Source of the DNA: Maylandia zebra
Lineage: Eukaryota > Chordata > Actinopteri > Cichliformes > Cichlidae
Length of the DNA: 64,000 bases
Assembly (NCBI RefSeq): GCF_041146795.1
Contig: NC_135168.1
Span: 42,035,870 to 42,099,869, forward strand
Direction: 5' to 3'
Shown here: positions 35,903 to 51,013 of the stretch, one piece after another
Layout: every line of letters starts with the position of its first letter
Numbering within the stretch: position 1 is the first letter of the stretch
Notes under the pieces: model-generated
What the model was told of the DNA's origin: nothing
Seen by the model: the letters and a program-made list of their open reading frames with translations, nothing else
The model's database searches: none
Position numbers and translations under genes: made by a program

Positions 35903-38900
35903 AGGCGGCAGCAGATCAGGAGCAGCTTGTTTTGAGGTCACAGCTTTAGGATTGCACTGTGACTCTGTGAGTTTGGCTTCTGGTTGATTTTCTGAAGTTT
36001 TCTGGGGGGTGGTGAAGAGATCCTCGGAAAGCCTGCGGGCTAGCCTGGAGCTACGTGAGGTGGATGACTTGCGAACGCAGAAATCAGCGGATGATCGACT
36101 GCTGCGACGCTCAGGGGTTTGTACCGGGGGCTCTTTTGCAGATTGAGAACATTGGACTTGAGGAACATTTGTTGGCTCAGAAGAAATGAAGACATCGTCC
36201 TCTCCTGCTGGAGTTTGTTTAATCTTTTCAGTAATTTCTTCCTCCTGCGTGGGCTCCACTTGTTGAACCTTTTGATTTGAGTCTTCAGGATCCACAGTAA
36301 CCTGGCTTGTTGTCTCTTCAGGTGCTTTTGTCTCAGAGGTACTAATTTGTACTGAACTCTCCTCATCAGGCTCACTGGTGTGGTTGAGCTGATCAGCTGG
36401 TGCTGCAGACTCTTCCGTTTCCATGGGTGTTGCAGAGTCTGCAGGCTTCTCATAAGTCTGAGTTTCTGTTGGTGTTTCCTCTGTGATTTTTTGAGTATAG
36501 ATGCATGAATCACTTTCAACCTGTGCCTCCGAGTGTACATTCAAAATCATTTCTTCTGTTGCCTTATTTGACGCCTCCACTGTGTCTTTTCCTACTGTTA
36601 TCTCAGCTTTAGTCTCTGGATCATCTACTCCACCAGTGCTTTCTTTTTGTTGAGTGCATTCAGATGAAGACAGCATTAATATTTCTTCTTCTAGCTCCAT
36701 TTCTGTCTTTGAATCTACTTGTTGTTCTGAATCGACTTCTTTAATTTCTACCTTTATATCGCACTGTGTGGCTGAATTTTCCTGATTATGTGTCAGAACC
36801 TCATTTTCTGTGTCTCTTTGGGTGTGGGACTCTGCTTCCTTTTCTGTTTGTACTAATGACTCAGTACTGTGGTATTTTACTTCAAGTGCACCTTTTTCTG
36901 TCTCCTTGATCAGCTCTTCCTTTTCCTGTCGTGATTCTGCCTCTGCTGCACTATTCTGATCATCAACAGTTAAAGCTTCAACACCTCTGTCTGTGTCCAC
37001 ACTTGTCTCACTTTTAGACTCCGTAACGTCTGCGTTCATCTCCACCTGTTGCACACTTTCAGTGTCAGCACTCTCTTCTGATTTCACGTCAGCTTGTATC
37101 CTCTGCTCCTCGCCTGCGTTTACACCTATTTGCATCTCGTCCTCTGTGTTTGTATGTGCTTCGGCTATTCTCGGTGTCTCACTGTGGTTTTCCTCCACAG
37201 CAACCACGTGTTTCTCTGCCTCTTCATTTGTGTCTTTGAGCTCTACTTCCTGGTCTTTGCTTTTATGACTTTGTTCTTCTAGCACTTGTGATTCACTCTC
37301 TGCGTCCAGCTTTTCTTCTTGTTCACAGTGAGGTGCATAATCAGGGGGATGAAGAATATTTTCAACAGTCTGATTTGGGGCAATCTTTTCTTCTTGTTCT
37401 GAAAGCATTTTGCTTTCATTTATCTCAGTCAGCTTGGTTTCATCCATATCACTGAGTTTGCGTTCCCCTGTCTCCCTGACTTCAATTGTCTCAGTCTTCC
37501 TGACATCACTTGTCTCCGTCTCCCTGACATCACTTGTCTCCGTCTCCCTGACATCACTTGTCTCTGTCTCCCTGACAACACTTGTCTCCATCTCCTTGAC
37601 AACACTTGTCTCCGTCTCCCCGACAACACTTGTCTCCGTCTCCCCGACAACACTTGTCTCCGTCTCCCCGACATCACTTGTCTCTGTCTCCCCGACATCA
37701 CTTGTCTCCGTCTCCCGGACAACACTTGTCTCTGTGGCAACACTCATCTCCGTCTCCCTGACATCACTTGTTTCTGTCTCCCTGACATCACTTGTTTCTG
37801 TCTCCCTGACATCACTTGTTTCTGTCTCCCTGACATCACTTGTCTCTGTCTCCCTGACATCACTTGTCTCTGTCTCCCTGACAACACTTGTCTCTGTCTC
37901 CCTGACAACACTTGTCTCTGTGACAACACTTTTCTCCATCTCTCTAACATCACCTGTTTCTGTCTCTTTGACACTGCTTTCCTCAATTTCAGCAACTCCT
38001 TTTTCCGTGTTTTCAGTCTGTTCTTTTCCCGCTGCTGTTTCTTCTGTTTGGATATTTTTGATTTCTTGAATCTTGTCAGGTGTCTGTGAAATTTCCTTCT
38101 GTTCAGTTTGTCCCTCTTTTTGTCCCTCTGAAACTACATCCTCCTCCTCTTTGACTCCTTGTACCTTCTTAAAGTCAAACTCATTCCAGCTTTTCCAGTC
38201 CTCCCTTCCACCCATTGAAAGATGCCTCACTACTTTGTTACTGCCTTCAGAGTCAACTGTGTTCCCTTTTCCCACTTTCCTCCACTTCTTGTGAAGGAGG
38301 GAAGGAGACAGTGAGAGAGAGGAGGCTGAGCGAGTTAGTGGGACAGAGAGGTTCCCTTTCTGTCTCTCTTTCCTCTCCTTCTCAATTTCATGCTGCCGAG
38401 CTCTAGCCCACGCCTTCTGGTATCCATGGCAGCGACCTCTGGGGTCAAACGTGGACGATGGTTTTTCTTTCCTCCACTTTTCCAGCTCCTTCTCCGTCTG
38501 CTTTTCCAAATCTTTACCCGACAGTGGCACAGAGCACACCTGAAACAAGAAGGGAAACTCTGCAGATAGTTTGTACCCCAACAACACAGTGTGTCCCGCC
38601 ACAATACAAAACCTGTTAAAGATCCCTGAGAAACACCACAAAGAGCCTTGAACAGTTACCCCTAACCTCCAAATTCCTTAGATCATAATCCAATTGAGCA
38701 ATTTTGACACACTAATTCCAAGCACCACAGGACACCTCCAGAGCTCCCACGTTCATGCCACAGTGGATCAGACATGTTTGTGGCTGAGCTGTTTTAGTAA
38801 CTTACCAAGATTTATATCTACGTTATTTGATAGAATAGTGCCATTTTGTAAAAAAATTAAATAAAACAAAGTTAATGATAGAAACATGTTTTAAATTTAC

Positions 38901-41900
38901 TCTTCAGGGTTTTTTTTATTTGCCTCATCTCTTTGGTTTGCAGCCATCTTTTTGAAAGGTTTTTGCTTTTGAGGTGTATCTTTTTACACTATTTGTGGCC
39001 ATGATTAGTTTAATTTACTTGCTCTGTTGCTTTACAAATGAAAGCTGTTATCTTGAGGTAATTGGCAGAGAACAAGATGCTTCTCTATAAGCCTATCAGG
39101 TTTAAAAATCGAAATCTTACCTCTGCTATGAATTCGTCATCTTCATCGTGGACCTCCTCCTTAACACCCCTCAACTTCTCCAGAGTCTCCATTTGGCCCT
39201 GACACTGCTTCCTCTGCTCAGCTCGACCCAACACCCGGCGCACCAGCACCGCTGCAACCTGTAGCAGCACCCGGACCCCTACGAGGAAAGATGAGGGCGA
39301 AAGAGGAAGACCTGGTGAAAATGCTACATATCAGGTAGATGATGGCAGTGACCAAAAATGTAAGAATTGTGCAGATATTTAAACACTTCTATATATAGTG
39401 GACAAAACCATCGCTTTTAATAAGCTGCTATTCCTGCCAGTCCTAAGGGGGTTGTGTTAGCCTGAGGTCAGCTCTACCATAGCAGAAGAAGAGGTCCCAG
39501 ACTCGGAGAAGCGTGTTGAATGGAAGGTGACGTGTGAACAGACACATCAGCCAGTCGGTGGCAAACATGAGGGGCTCCACTCCGTGGTTCTGCAGATGTT
39601 TGTGTGCAGCTGGACACGTCTTTTTCAAAACCCAGGTCAGCATGGCCGCATCGAACAGTACTCCCTCCTACACAGCACACCACAGTAGGCTCAGACAGCT
39701 GCCCAGCTTTCAGGGTCAACACATGATTCATCTTTGTGTTTGGGTTATATTTATAGCACAACTTATCAAGAATCAGCCTTGAAATCAACATCTACTCGCC
39801 TACGTGTTGATTATATGTATTATAAAAGGTAAAAAATGTAAAAAACAGAAGATGTGCATGTCCTCACCAGCAGAGGGCTGTAATATCCGGGCAGGTATTG
39901 CTCACTGATCTGAACCAGACACCAGAAGGCCTCCTGCCAGGTTACATAAGGTGAACATTAGGCCAATAACTGCTCCGTATTATAGAAAATTAGCACTGTA
40001 TTCTCAGGATTGCATTAATACTGTTATACCTCTGAAATAAAAAGCTTAACAGGTCGATGAAACAAGCAAGGTAGAGTCGGTGTCTTAAATGAAGGTTGTT
40101 GTTTCTCCACTGAAATCTAATTATTTTAATGTCTTTGCAGCTGATTTATCAGACCGAAGCTAAACTGTTAATGGCCTTTACCTGAGCAGGCATGTTCATC
40201 AGCAGCACTGCAGCCACCGGCCCCTGAGCCTGACAGTAACCCTCATCTGGCTGATACTGGGTGTAAGCTTTCAACACCCGGAACAAACCACGCTGCCTGC
40301 AGACACACACACACCACAATCATCTCTCACACAGCCAGAGGTTTCAGTCACCTTTGACAAGAGTTATACATTTAATAACGAAAAGAAAGAAAGACAAGTG
40401 ACAAGACTGTTTGCTGTTCTGTTGAATAAGCCTTTAACTGTGAAAGCTAAACCAGGGAAACTATGAAAAGATTGGAAAGCCACGCTGAACACTAAATAAA
40501 CTGTATGGTTATTCTGCAGCTCTCAGCTTCAGAAACAAATAGCAGAAACGTCGCCTACCCGTGTCCGTCTTTGGACTGGAACATCTCGTGGAAAGGGAAC
40601 TGCCGGTCCAGATCTCTCTCAATCACATCCACCCAGCTCTGCAGAGCCGGCTGCTCATCCAGAGTCTGATGCAGAGACAAAAAACATAAAATGCATACCA
40701 AACAATAGATTTTTGAGTCTTTAAAATTCTAAGTAAGTTAGTTTGTTTTTCAATATTATAAATAATTTAACTTTTACTCAATAAAATATAAGAAAACAGT
40801 GATCACAAGATCTCACAACTTAGAACAGTGTATATATAGATGATCAGGCATAGACTGTATATAAACAATGGACAATATAGCCTCCAGGTCTAACAGAAAG
40901 CAATGTAGAAATGCCTTAAACCTGCATTTTGTTTAATTGCCAGAAGGGGAAGACTCCTGGTGGGGGAAAAAAAAGTCAGATTGCGTAGAAAAAATTAGAA
41001 AATGACCCTCTTGGTCATATTAAATTATTTCCTGATAGGTTTACGGCCTTAGTCGCTAATCTGAAGTGGTATTTAATGCAAAATACAATTATAGTCCCAT
41101 TTATAGTTAAACGAATGATAAAGACGGCATGATTTAGGGAATGTGATGTTGCTGCTCTATAAGTATGTAGTTTCCTAAATTTCTCACTTAGATCCATCAA
41201 TCACTCGTGAACAACATGTTGCCGGCCAAATAGTAAACCAGCACTTCAAACTCCAACGAGAGACAACATGGTGGCTATGTCCATCTTTTACATAAAGTCT
41301 TTGCAGCTGGACTCTTGCACTTTCTTAAACCATCCCAGTGAGAGTGTTTGTTTCTCTTGCCTCGTAGAGGTTTTCATGCTGTTTCATCCTGTTGGCAGCT
41401 CCGCACAGCAGAGGCCAGCACTTGGCTCTGAGCGAGGCAGGGATTCCTTTCTGACACTGCACTTTGACCTAATGAGAGACCCGGAAAACAAACGGTTACT
41501 GTGCTTTTTCCTGATGTGTCACAATGTCTATCATGTATAAGGCCCATCGCCCATCATTTGGTGCCAGGGTTTATTTTCGGGCATCTTTGACGGGACGCAC
41601 CTTACTGCTCTTCTTCGACAAGATGCGATCCCATTGGTCAATGATCTTTATCCACTTGGCCTCCCTCTGCCTGACCAGTTCAGGTGGCGGGCCCAAACTC
41701 CTGACACAGCACAGCACATGAATCACCAGGTAAGTATTTTGACACGTTTCACCTGTTTGCTGAACAATTTAAATTCTGGAGACCTTTGTAGTGCTGTGTC
41801 GCTGCACACTGTTTAGTGTGTTGTCATTACAGACACACAGTGCTCCGAAAACAAGACAGGAAACAGGAAAACCACACGTTAGCAGTGTGAAGTCTCTATG

Positions 41901-43089
41901 GCAACAGGTCAGGATGTTATCAATGAAGAAAGTAAAGATGACAGGTTGCAGTTTGTTCAGTTAGTTTTAATGCTTAGTTTACACCGCCTCGTGTGCAATC
42001 CCCTGCCAGGGCTATTATCAAACGCACAGTCAGCTGATTCTGAAAGTAAAATTGCACTTTATTTTTCAAGTACACACACCCACTTTCAGTTCAGTCATTA
42101 TGTTTTTTGCAATATTTTTTTTTTTTTGTGGATTATATGTAAAGAATATCAAGTGTAAACAATCTGTTTGTGCAGTTTCCGTCCTGAAGAAGGCCCACTG
42201 TGGTTGAAACCACTTGGCTTTTTCACTGATACGCTCAGCTAAATCATTCTAAAGCATCTCCTCCCCCTTTGCTCTGCTTATGAAACTGCCGTAAAGCCAC
42301 GTTATTTGCAGGGGTCATCCTGATTTCTTTGTTTCTTGACGTGTTTCCAACTGACATGCATTCTTACACATTCTCCACTACACCAGTATAGCCTGAATGT
42401 TCCTTTCTTTCACTCTGTGTGACTTTTTCTCTCAATCTTAACATCTCTGCTCTAACAATTTGTCTTTTAACTCTTTATTAATGGCATTTAGTCCACCTGG
42501 CTGTGTGTGTGTGTGTGGGGGGGGGGAGGGGGGGTGCAAATGCTCCTCTGTCTCTTAAAATCGGCAGATTTAAACACTGCTTCAACACTTCCTGGTCTTG
42601 TCATGGAGGAAAATTACTTTGTTTGCTGCTTCAGGGGGTGTTGTGTGCCCACATTAGAAACTCTTAGCTCATCTGGAACCTTTGTCTTTGCTCATATAAA
42701 GACAAAGCAACAACCATTAAATTATCTGATAATATTTAATATTTAGTTTCAAATTATATCTTCTGACAGCAGGTGCAAACCTTACTATTACCAAAGTCCC
42801 TGGGCTTTCTGATCTGTGTGATCTCGACAAGGTCGCCCTGCACGTCTTTTAGTCCCTTATAATAAAAAAAAAAAAAAATCTCTTTAATGGGAGAATGAAA
42901 ACTTAGATCCCCTGGTTTTGAACAGATCACCAACAGCACAGTAAGAGTACACAAGGCGCAAGGTGGATGTGCTCACCCAGCTGTGGAACCATTGGTTAAG
43001 ATGAAGCCAAAGCGGTCTGTCTCCGGTTCAGATCCAGAGCTGTCCTCTTCACTGAGGTTCTTCTGGGCTGGACTCGAAGAATTCAACAT
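35420..43089 (-). CDS. tbc1d10c: TBC1D10C/carabin-like Rab GTPase-activating protein with a giant C-terminal exon
   Basis: Nine minus-strand coding exons join in phase to 1358 residues: 42977-43089, 41601-41700, 41361-41468, 40559-40665, 40182-40296, 39868-39933, 39478-39667, 39121-39278 and 35420-38539. The start at 43089 is chosen because a TTTCTTTAG acceptor lies five bases upstream and the acidic N-terminus fits the family. The TBC domain (about 72-300) keeps the IxxDxxR arginine finger at 122-128 (IERDLDR) and the YCQ glutamine finger at 163-165. VPKILIQ (about 1250) and [11 protein letters not shown] (about 1314) match the C-terminal end of mammalian TBC1D10C. That, with the rad9a linkage, favours 10C over 10A or 10B. 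In mammals carabin is a lymphocyte protein limiting calcineurin and Ras signalling. The last exon alone gives 1039 residues, mostly acidic Glu/Thr-rich and disordered, against about 450 residues for the whole human protein. Intron 3 uses a GC donor. Confidence 0.93.
37470..37990 (-). repeat. In-frame 24-bp minisatellite in tbc1d10c exon 9
   Basis: About twenty tandem units encode RETETSDV and variants ([24 protein letters not shown]). Two shortened six-residue units (TETSVV) also keep the frame. Neighbouring units are almost identical in DNA, which implies recent copy-number change. Because the unit is a multiple of three, all six frames stay open here and give spurious ORFs. Confidence 0.97.
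40350..40607. repeat. Inverted duplication, arm 1 (tbc1d10c exon 4 end and intron 4)
   Basis: This segment covers 49 bases of tbc1d10c exon 4 (40559-40607) plus 209 bases of the following intron. Its reverse complement recurs at 43806-44063 with the same length. I count one mismatch in 258 bases. Confidence 0.97.
42480..42540. repeat. Low-complexity TG/G run
   Basis: A (TG)n run turns into a G-run with one A (about 42510-42534). It lies in tbc1d10c intron 1 and could fold as a G-rich structure, but this is only a composition remark. Confidence 0.7.
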
Positions 43090-43389
43090 CTTAGCTAAAG
43101 AAAAGAGGATGGGCTCGTCATCCAGTATGCAACCGATGAGGATGTGTGCGTCAGAGATGTTTAAAATCTCAAACATCCAAGATGGTAAACAGCTTAACCC
43201 CACTCTGCAAACGTCTCTGTGCACGTTTTCACCCTCTCTCTCTTATTTGACTCGGGATCTATGAAATCTGCATTTTCCAAGTTGAGAATGAGAGTAAAGA
43301 AGTGTACCAAGCCCCCCAGCCCCCGATTTTAAGTCATAAACATAACCACAGCTGTTAAAGCTTTTAAAATATACATTTAAATGTGACTA

Positions 43390-43500
43390 CCTTTTACATT
43401 TCCGCCCTGTTTGATTAGTTGGCTGCTGAAGAGGTGAAGTGATCCTCCAGTGATGGAGGAGGAAGACAAACTTCCTCTCTCTCTCTCTTGCGTTCTCTCA
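43390..43500 (-). promoter_or_regulatory. Possible tbc1d10c first exon/promoter with ETS-type site
   Basis: Read on the minus strand this GA-rich piece contains AGAGGAAGT (43470-43478), a PU.1/ETS-like core, and ends at a possible donor (AAAAG then GTAGTC near 43392). It would fit an untranslated first exon of a blood-cell-expressed gene. No transcript evidence is available here. Confidence 0.3.
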
Positions 43501-43805
43501 TATGCTCTCATTTGTTCACCACGCCTTCATTTCTCACCGTCACAAATGCAGTTTTCACATAAACTTCCGCGTCACAAACAATGACGATAAAATTATGGAG
43601 TGGTTTGTTTTTTTTTTGTTTTTTGTTTTTTTTACTGTCATGAAAATGCCGTTAAACTGCTTAAATATGATTCATCAGTCATCACATATAAGTGATAATT
43701 GTGCAATTGGGGCTTTTCTGTCATTTATAGGACTTCCTAATTGCGGGTGGGAAACAAGAAGGCCTATGCGTACTTTAGGAAGCCAGGTAAATTAAATAAC
43801 TTGTT

Positions 43806-44063
43806 ACCGGCAGTTCCCTTTCCACGAGATGTTCCAGTCCAAAGACGGACACGGGTAGGCGACGTTTCTGCTATTTGTTTCTGAAGCTGAGAGCTGCAGA
43901 ATAACCATACAGTTTATTTAGTGTTCAGCGTGGCTTTCCAATCTTTTCATAGTTTCCCTGGTTTAGCTTTCGCAGTTAAAGGCTTATTCAACAGAACAGC
44001 AAACAGTCTTGTCACTTGTCTTTCTTTCTTTTCGTTATTAAATGTATAACTCTTGTCAAAGGT
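43806..44063. repeat. Inverted duplication, arm 2 (upstream of tbc1d10c)
   Basis: Reverse-complement copy of 40350-40607, one mismatch (a C/T site in the former intron part). On the plus strand it reads as the end of exon 4 ([16 protein letters not shown]) followed by its GTAGGC donor. It lies outside the tbc1d10c coding region, between that gene and ndufs8. Confidence 0.97.
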
Positions 44064-44086
44064 AAAATAATGTTGCGATTTCCTAG

Positions 44087-44208
44087 GTGACGGTGAATAC
44101 AACATCAACGTGGAGGCCTTGAATGCAGCATTAATAGCATTGCACAGTTTAGGGACTATTGCCTCCTTAGTGTTGATCATCATAAACTTGTGCCAGTGGT
44201 AAGTCTAA
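44087..44208 (+). other. Candidate orphan or first exon
   Basis: A stretch bounded by TTTCCTAG at its left and a strong donor GTAAGT at 44209 reads without stops in one frame. It encodes an acidic start (DGEYNINVEALN) and then a hydrophobic helix (TIASLVLIIINL). No in-frame ATG is present. It could be the untranslated first exon of ndufs8, an exon of an unannotated small membrane protein, or chance. Its phase does not match the duplicated exon 4 donor just upstream. Confidence 0.2.
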
Positions 44209-44209
44209 A

Positions 44210-45199
44210 AGAGATTTACATTAATAATGACGCAAATTAGCTAGCATTGAGAATAGGCTATGTTCATCTTATTGTCATGTTAGCTCGATTATACTAAATT
44301 ACCGTAAATTAACTGGCTAACATGGTTGCAAAGTTGCTGACCGATGAGTTTACCTTTATGAGGAATGCTTAGCGCATTAAAACATTTTTCATCTGAACGG
44401 AAATATATAAAAACTAAATAAAGCTTAATTAAAGAAATTAGCCTGGCAGCATTAGTGTACCAGAGCCTAATTTTGCTAACTGTTATGCTATTTGAAAGGA
44501 GGCGTTCAGGTGAATCGTGTAGACTGTATGTTAGAACCAGCGGCTGGGTTAAAGGCTTTATCCTGTCATTGGTCAGGACAGCTGGTCCTTCATGTGTCCG
44601 AAAAACACAGGTAGTTCAGATTAAACCTCTGTGGTGGATTGTTTTTTGATCGTATACGTATTTTTATACTAGCACCGATACAGTAAAGGCATCGACTGAT
44701 TTATCTCTGGGTTTACATGTTAAGAAATACTAAGGTCTTTATGTAATGTCCCTGCTTATAGGTTTTTCAGCTGATCGACTTTCCTGTGTATTTTACGATT
44801 TTACACGGCGAATACTGGTCAATAATCGAGGGATAATCCGAGAGTGCATTTCTTCCGATTCAAACAGCGTCCCGTGAACGTAGCAAATCGCTAACGTAAT
44901 AGTTGGGATTTGGGGCGCCAGATTACAGGATGACTCGGATCAGCTGGCAGTCTGTCTCCCTTTTTTCACTCCTCTCTTGTTGTAGAGAAGCTTTTCTGGG
45001 TTAATACGACATTTATAAAAATATTTGCTGCAATATTGGCTCCACTGAGCGAACCCTTTACAGTCAGGTGAAAAGGGAGTGTTTTACGGGACTTTGCAGT
45101 AACCTGAAAATTATGTTCCTCATGCAAGAAAATGAGAAAAAGAGCGCCCAATTTAAAAAAAAAAAGTCCTACTAGCTTCAAGAAAAGGGAAGTATTATT
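44210..45199. other. Spacer before ndufs8, no gene seen
   Basis: Mixed-composition DNA with GCTAGC/TTAGC words typical of regions near fish promoters. A GC-richer stretch lies near 44860-44950. No coding exon was recognised. Confidence 0.4.
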
Positions 45200-45342
45200 G
45201 AGGAAAAAGAATGGGAGTACCCGGAGAGAACCCACGCAAACACGGGGAGAACATGCAAACTCCACACAGAAAGACCCCGGCCTGATGGTGGAATTGAACT
45301 CAGGACCTTCTTGCTGTGCGGCAACAGTGCTAACCACCGTGC
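45200..45342 (-). repeat. LINE tail, reversed copy
   Basis: The words ACCCGGAGAGAACCCACGCA, ACACGGGGAGAACATGCAAA and GAACTCAGGACCTTCTTGCT are a well-known teleost LINE 3' segment in reverse. It runs straight into the palindrome at 45343. Confidence 0.75.
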
Positions 45343-45412
45343 ATTAACCTATCCCCACAAGCTGCATGTCTTTGGACGTCCAAAGACATGCAGCTTGTGG
45401 GGATAGGTTAAT
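45343..45412. repeat. 70-bp perfect palindrome
   Basis: Two 35-base arms (left arm starting ATTAACCTATCCCCACAAGC) are exact reverse complements with no spacer, centred on GGAC/GTCC at 45377/45378. It forms the head-to-head junction of two LINE tails. Confidence 0.97.
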
Positions 45413-45625
45413 TGGATAATCCAAATTGTCACTAGGTGTGAATGTGCAAATGAATGTGAGTGCGAATGGTTGTTTGTCCCTGTGTGTTGGCCCTGCGACA
45501 GACTGGCGACCTGTCCAGGGTGTACCCCGCCTCTCGCCCTATGACAGCTGGGATAGGCTCCAGCGCCCCCCCGCGACCCTGAAAAGGATAAGCGGAAGCG
45601 AATGGATGGATGGAAAGAATGGGAT
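45413..45625 (+). repeat. LINE tail, forward copy
   Basis: The words TGTGTTGGCCCTGCGACAGA, CTGGCGACCTGTCCAGGGTG and AGCTGGGATAGGCTCCAGC lead to a GAATGGATGGATGGA end. This is the 3' end of the same type of element as at 59130-59370. Confidence 0.75.
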
Positions 45626-46599
45626 CTCCAAGAAACAGACAAAAGGAATCAGCAGATGCAAGTAAAGCCTGGTGAAGCTCTGGGGGAAAAAAAAAAGAAA
45701 TCCTCCAAGAGAAGAAACAACAGGGCATAAAACAGAGAGAGATGCAATGCAAACTCCAAGACATGGAGATAAAATACAGAGTGCTGAAAGCAAGGTGTGA
45801 TAAGAGACTGCACACAAATGTAGAGTTTCTTCAAGAGAAAAGGTTAAAGGAGATAAAACAGAAAGAAATGGATTGCAAGCTTCAGAACATTGAGAAACAC
45901 AACAAAACAAGTAATGCTTGAAGTTCTGGAAAAAAAATAAGTATAAAAACAAGTGTAAAAAATATAGGTATAAAAATAAGAAATGGGTAATAGCTGCATG
46001 TGTGCTTGTGTGTGTGTGTGCGTAATATGCATACTTTACTTGTTGGATCCAAATCCCAGAATACATTTGGCATAAATGACATAAATCTCCCCTTTGATCA
46101 TTGATCAGTAAATCTCACTGCATATAAATTCTGAAGTCTGATATAATTTCATTAGTAAAGCTGCTCAGATGGTTAAATGTTGAACTTTGTTGCGATTGCT
46201 TTTCTCAGAATCACTAACCCCCGTTTTGATTTATTTTTGCAAGTTGCTGATTTCACACAGGTCCACTGCTGAAACCTTCTTTGAGTTTTTCATTCAACAA
46301 CAATAGTCTCAGGCAATAACTATGTAATTACACTTAGTATGCGACAGTACATAAATGTACATAATGAAAATGTATACTCTTTAGCATATATTAACTCCTG
46401 GATGTAAAATAAAATATACAAAAGAAAAAACTCTGATTTTAAATCACATTTCAGATCACCACAGTAGGATATCCACAATGTAGGATTCAGGCATTTGTTT
46501 TAGTTCAACATCACAATCATTCTATGAGTAGTTTACAGAGCCAGTAGTTAACAGCAGTAACTTCAGCTGCTTCAATTCATTGGCATTAGCAAGCATTCC

Positions 46600-47150
46600 T
46601 TTATACACAGCATTTCAGTCAGGTTGAGGTCTGGACTTCCATGCTGTAGATTTGCTGCTGTGCTTGGGGTCATTATCCTGTTGCATGGCCTAATTTAGGA
46701 GAAGCTTTAGGTGTCGGACAGATGGCCTCACATTTCACTCTACAAAACTCTGACATACGGAGGAGTTAGGCACCTTGCAGGTGCCTATCTCTCGTGGCTA
46801 CAAAACAAGCTCAAATCAGAAACCTTGCACCAGCATGATTGAACAGTTGGTTTGAAGTGTTTGTGCTGTGTTTGAGTTTTGCTGAAGGTAGTGCTGTGCA
46901 ATATGGCCAAACCTCCACTTTGGTCTCATCTGTTAAAAAAAACTGTGCTCCAGAAGTCTTCTTCAAGGGCAGCTTTACCAACTTCAACCATGTCGTCTTG
47001 TTCTTTTTAGAGAAGAAGCTTCCTCCTAGCGGCCACTACTAACAAGCCACAGTTGTTCAGTCTTTTTCTAATTATACTGTCATGAACTTTAACATTTAAC
47101 ATGCTATGTGAGGCCTGTAGAGGCTCAGATGCAGCTCTTGGGTATTGTGC
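46600..47150 (-). mobile_element. Tc1-like transposon, family C, partial
   Basis: Reversed transposase words (GAGGTCTGGACTTCCATGCT, GGGGTCATTATCCTGTTGCA, CTTTTTCTAATTATACTGTC) are spread over about 550 bases with internal deletions. It ends about 90 bases before the first ndufs8 coding exon. Confidence 0.75.
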
Positions 47151-47237
47151 AGTTGTGAATTTCTTTTTTCACGTTTACTCTGAGAATCTTCATTCTTCTA
47201 ACTATTCTTTACTCTTTTAAAAGCTTTCTCTGCTCAG

Positions 47238-51013
<3,776 letters not shown>

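Noticed and set aside
37410-38069. Long plus-strand frame (219 codons, Ser/Leu/Val repeats) opposite tbc1d10c exon 9
   Set aside because: It is the antisense reading of the 24-bp minisatellite; a repeat unit divisible by three keeps all frames open. No splice or start context.
42754-42954. Minus-strand frame first considered as tbc1d10c exon 2
   Set aside because: Its phase does not fit exon 1, while 41601-41700 fits in phase and aligns with the family.
45539-46066. Overlapping Phe/Leu-rich minus-strand frames
   Set aside because: They lie over A-rich DNA after a LINE tail, so low-complexity translation explains them.
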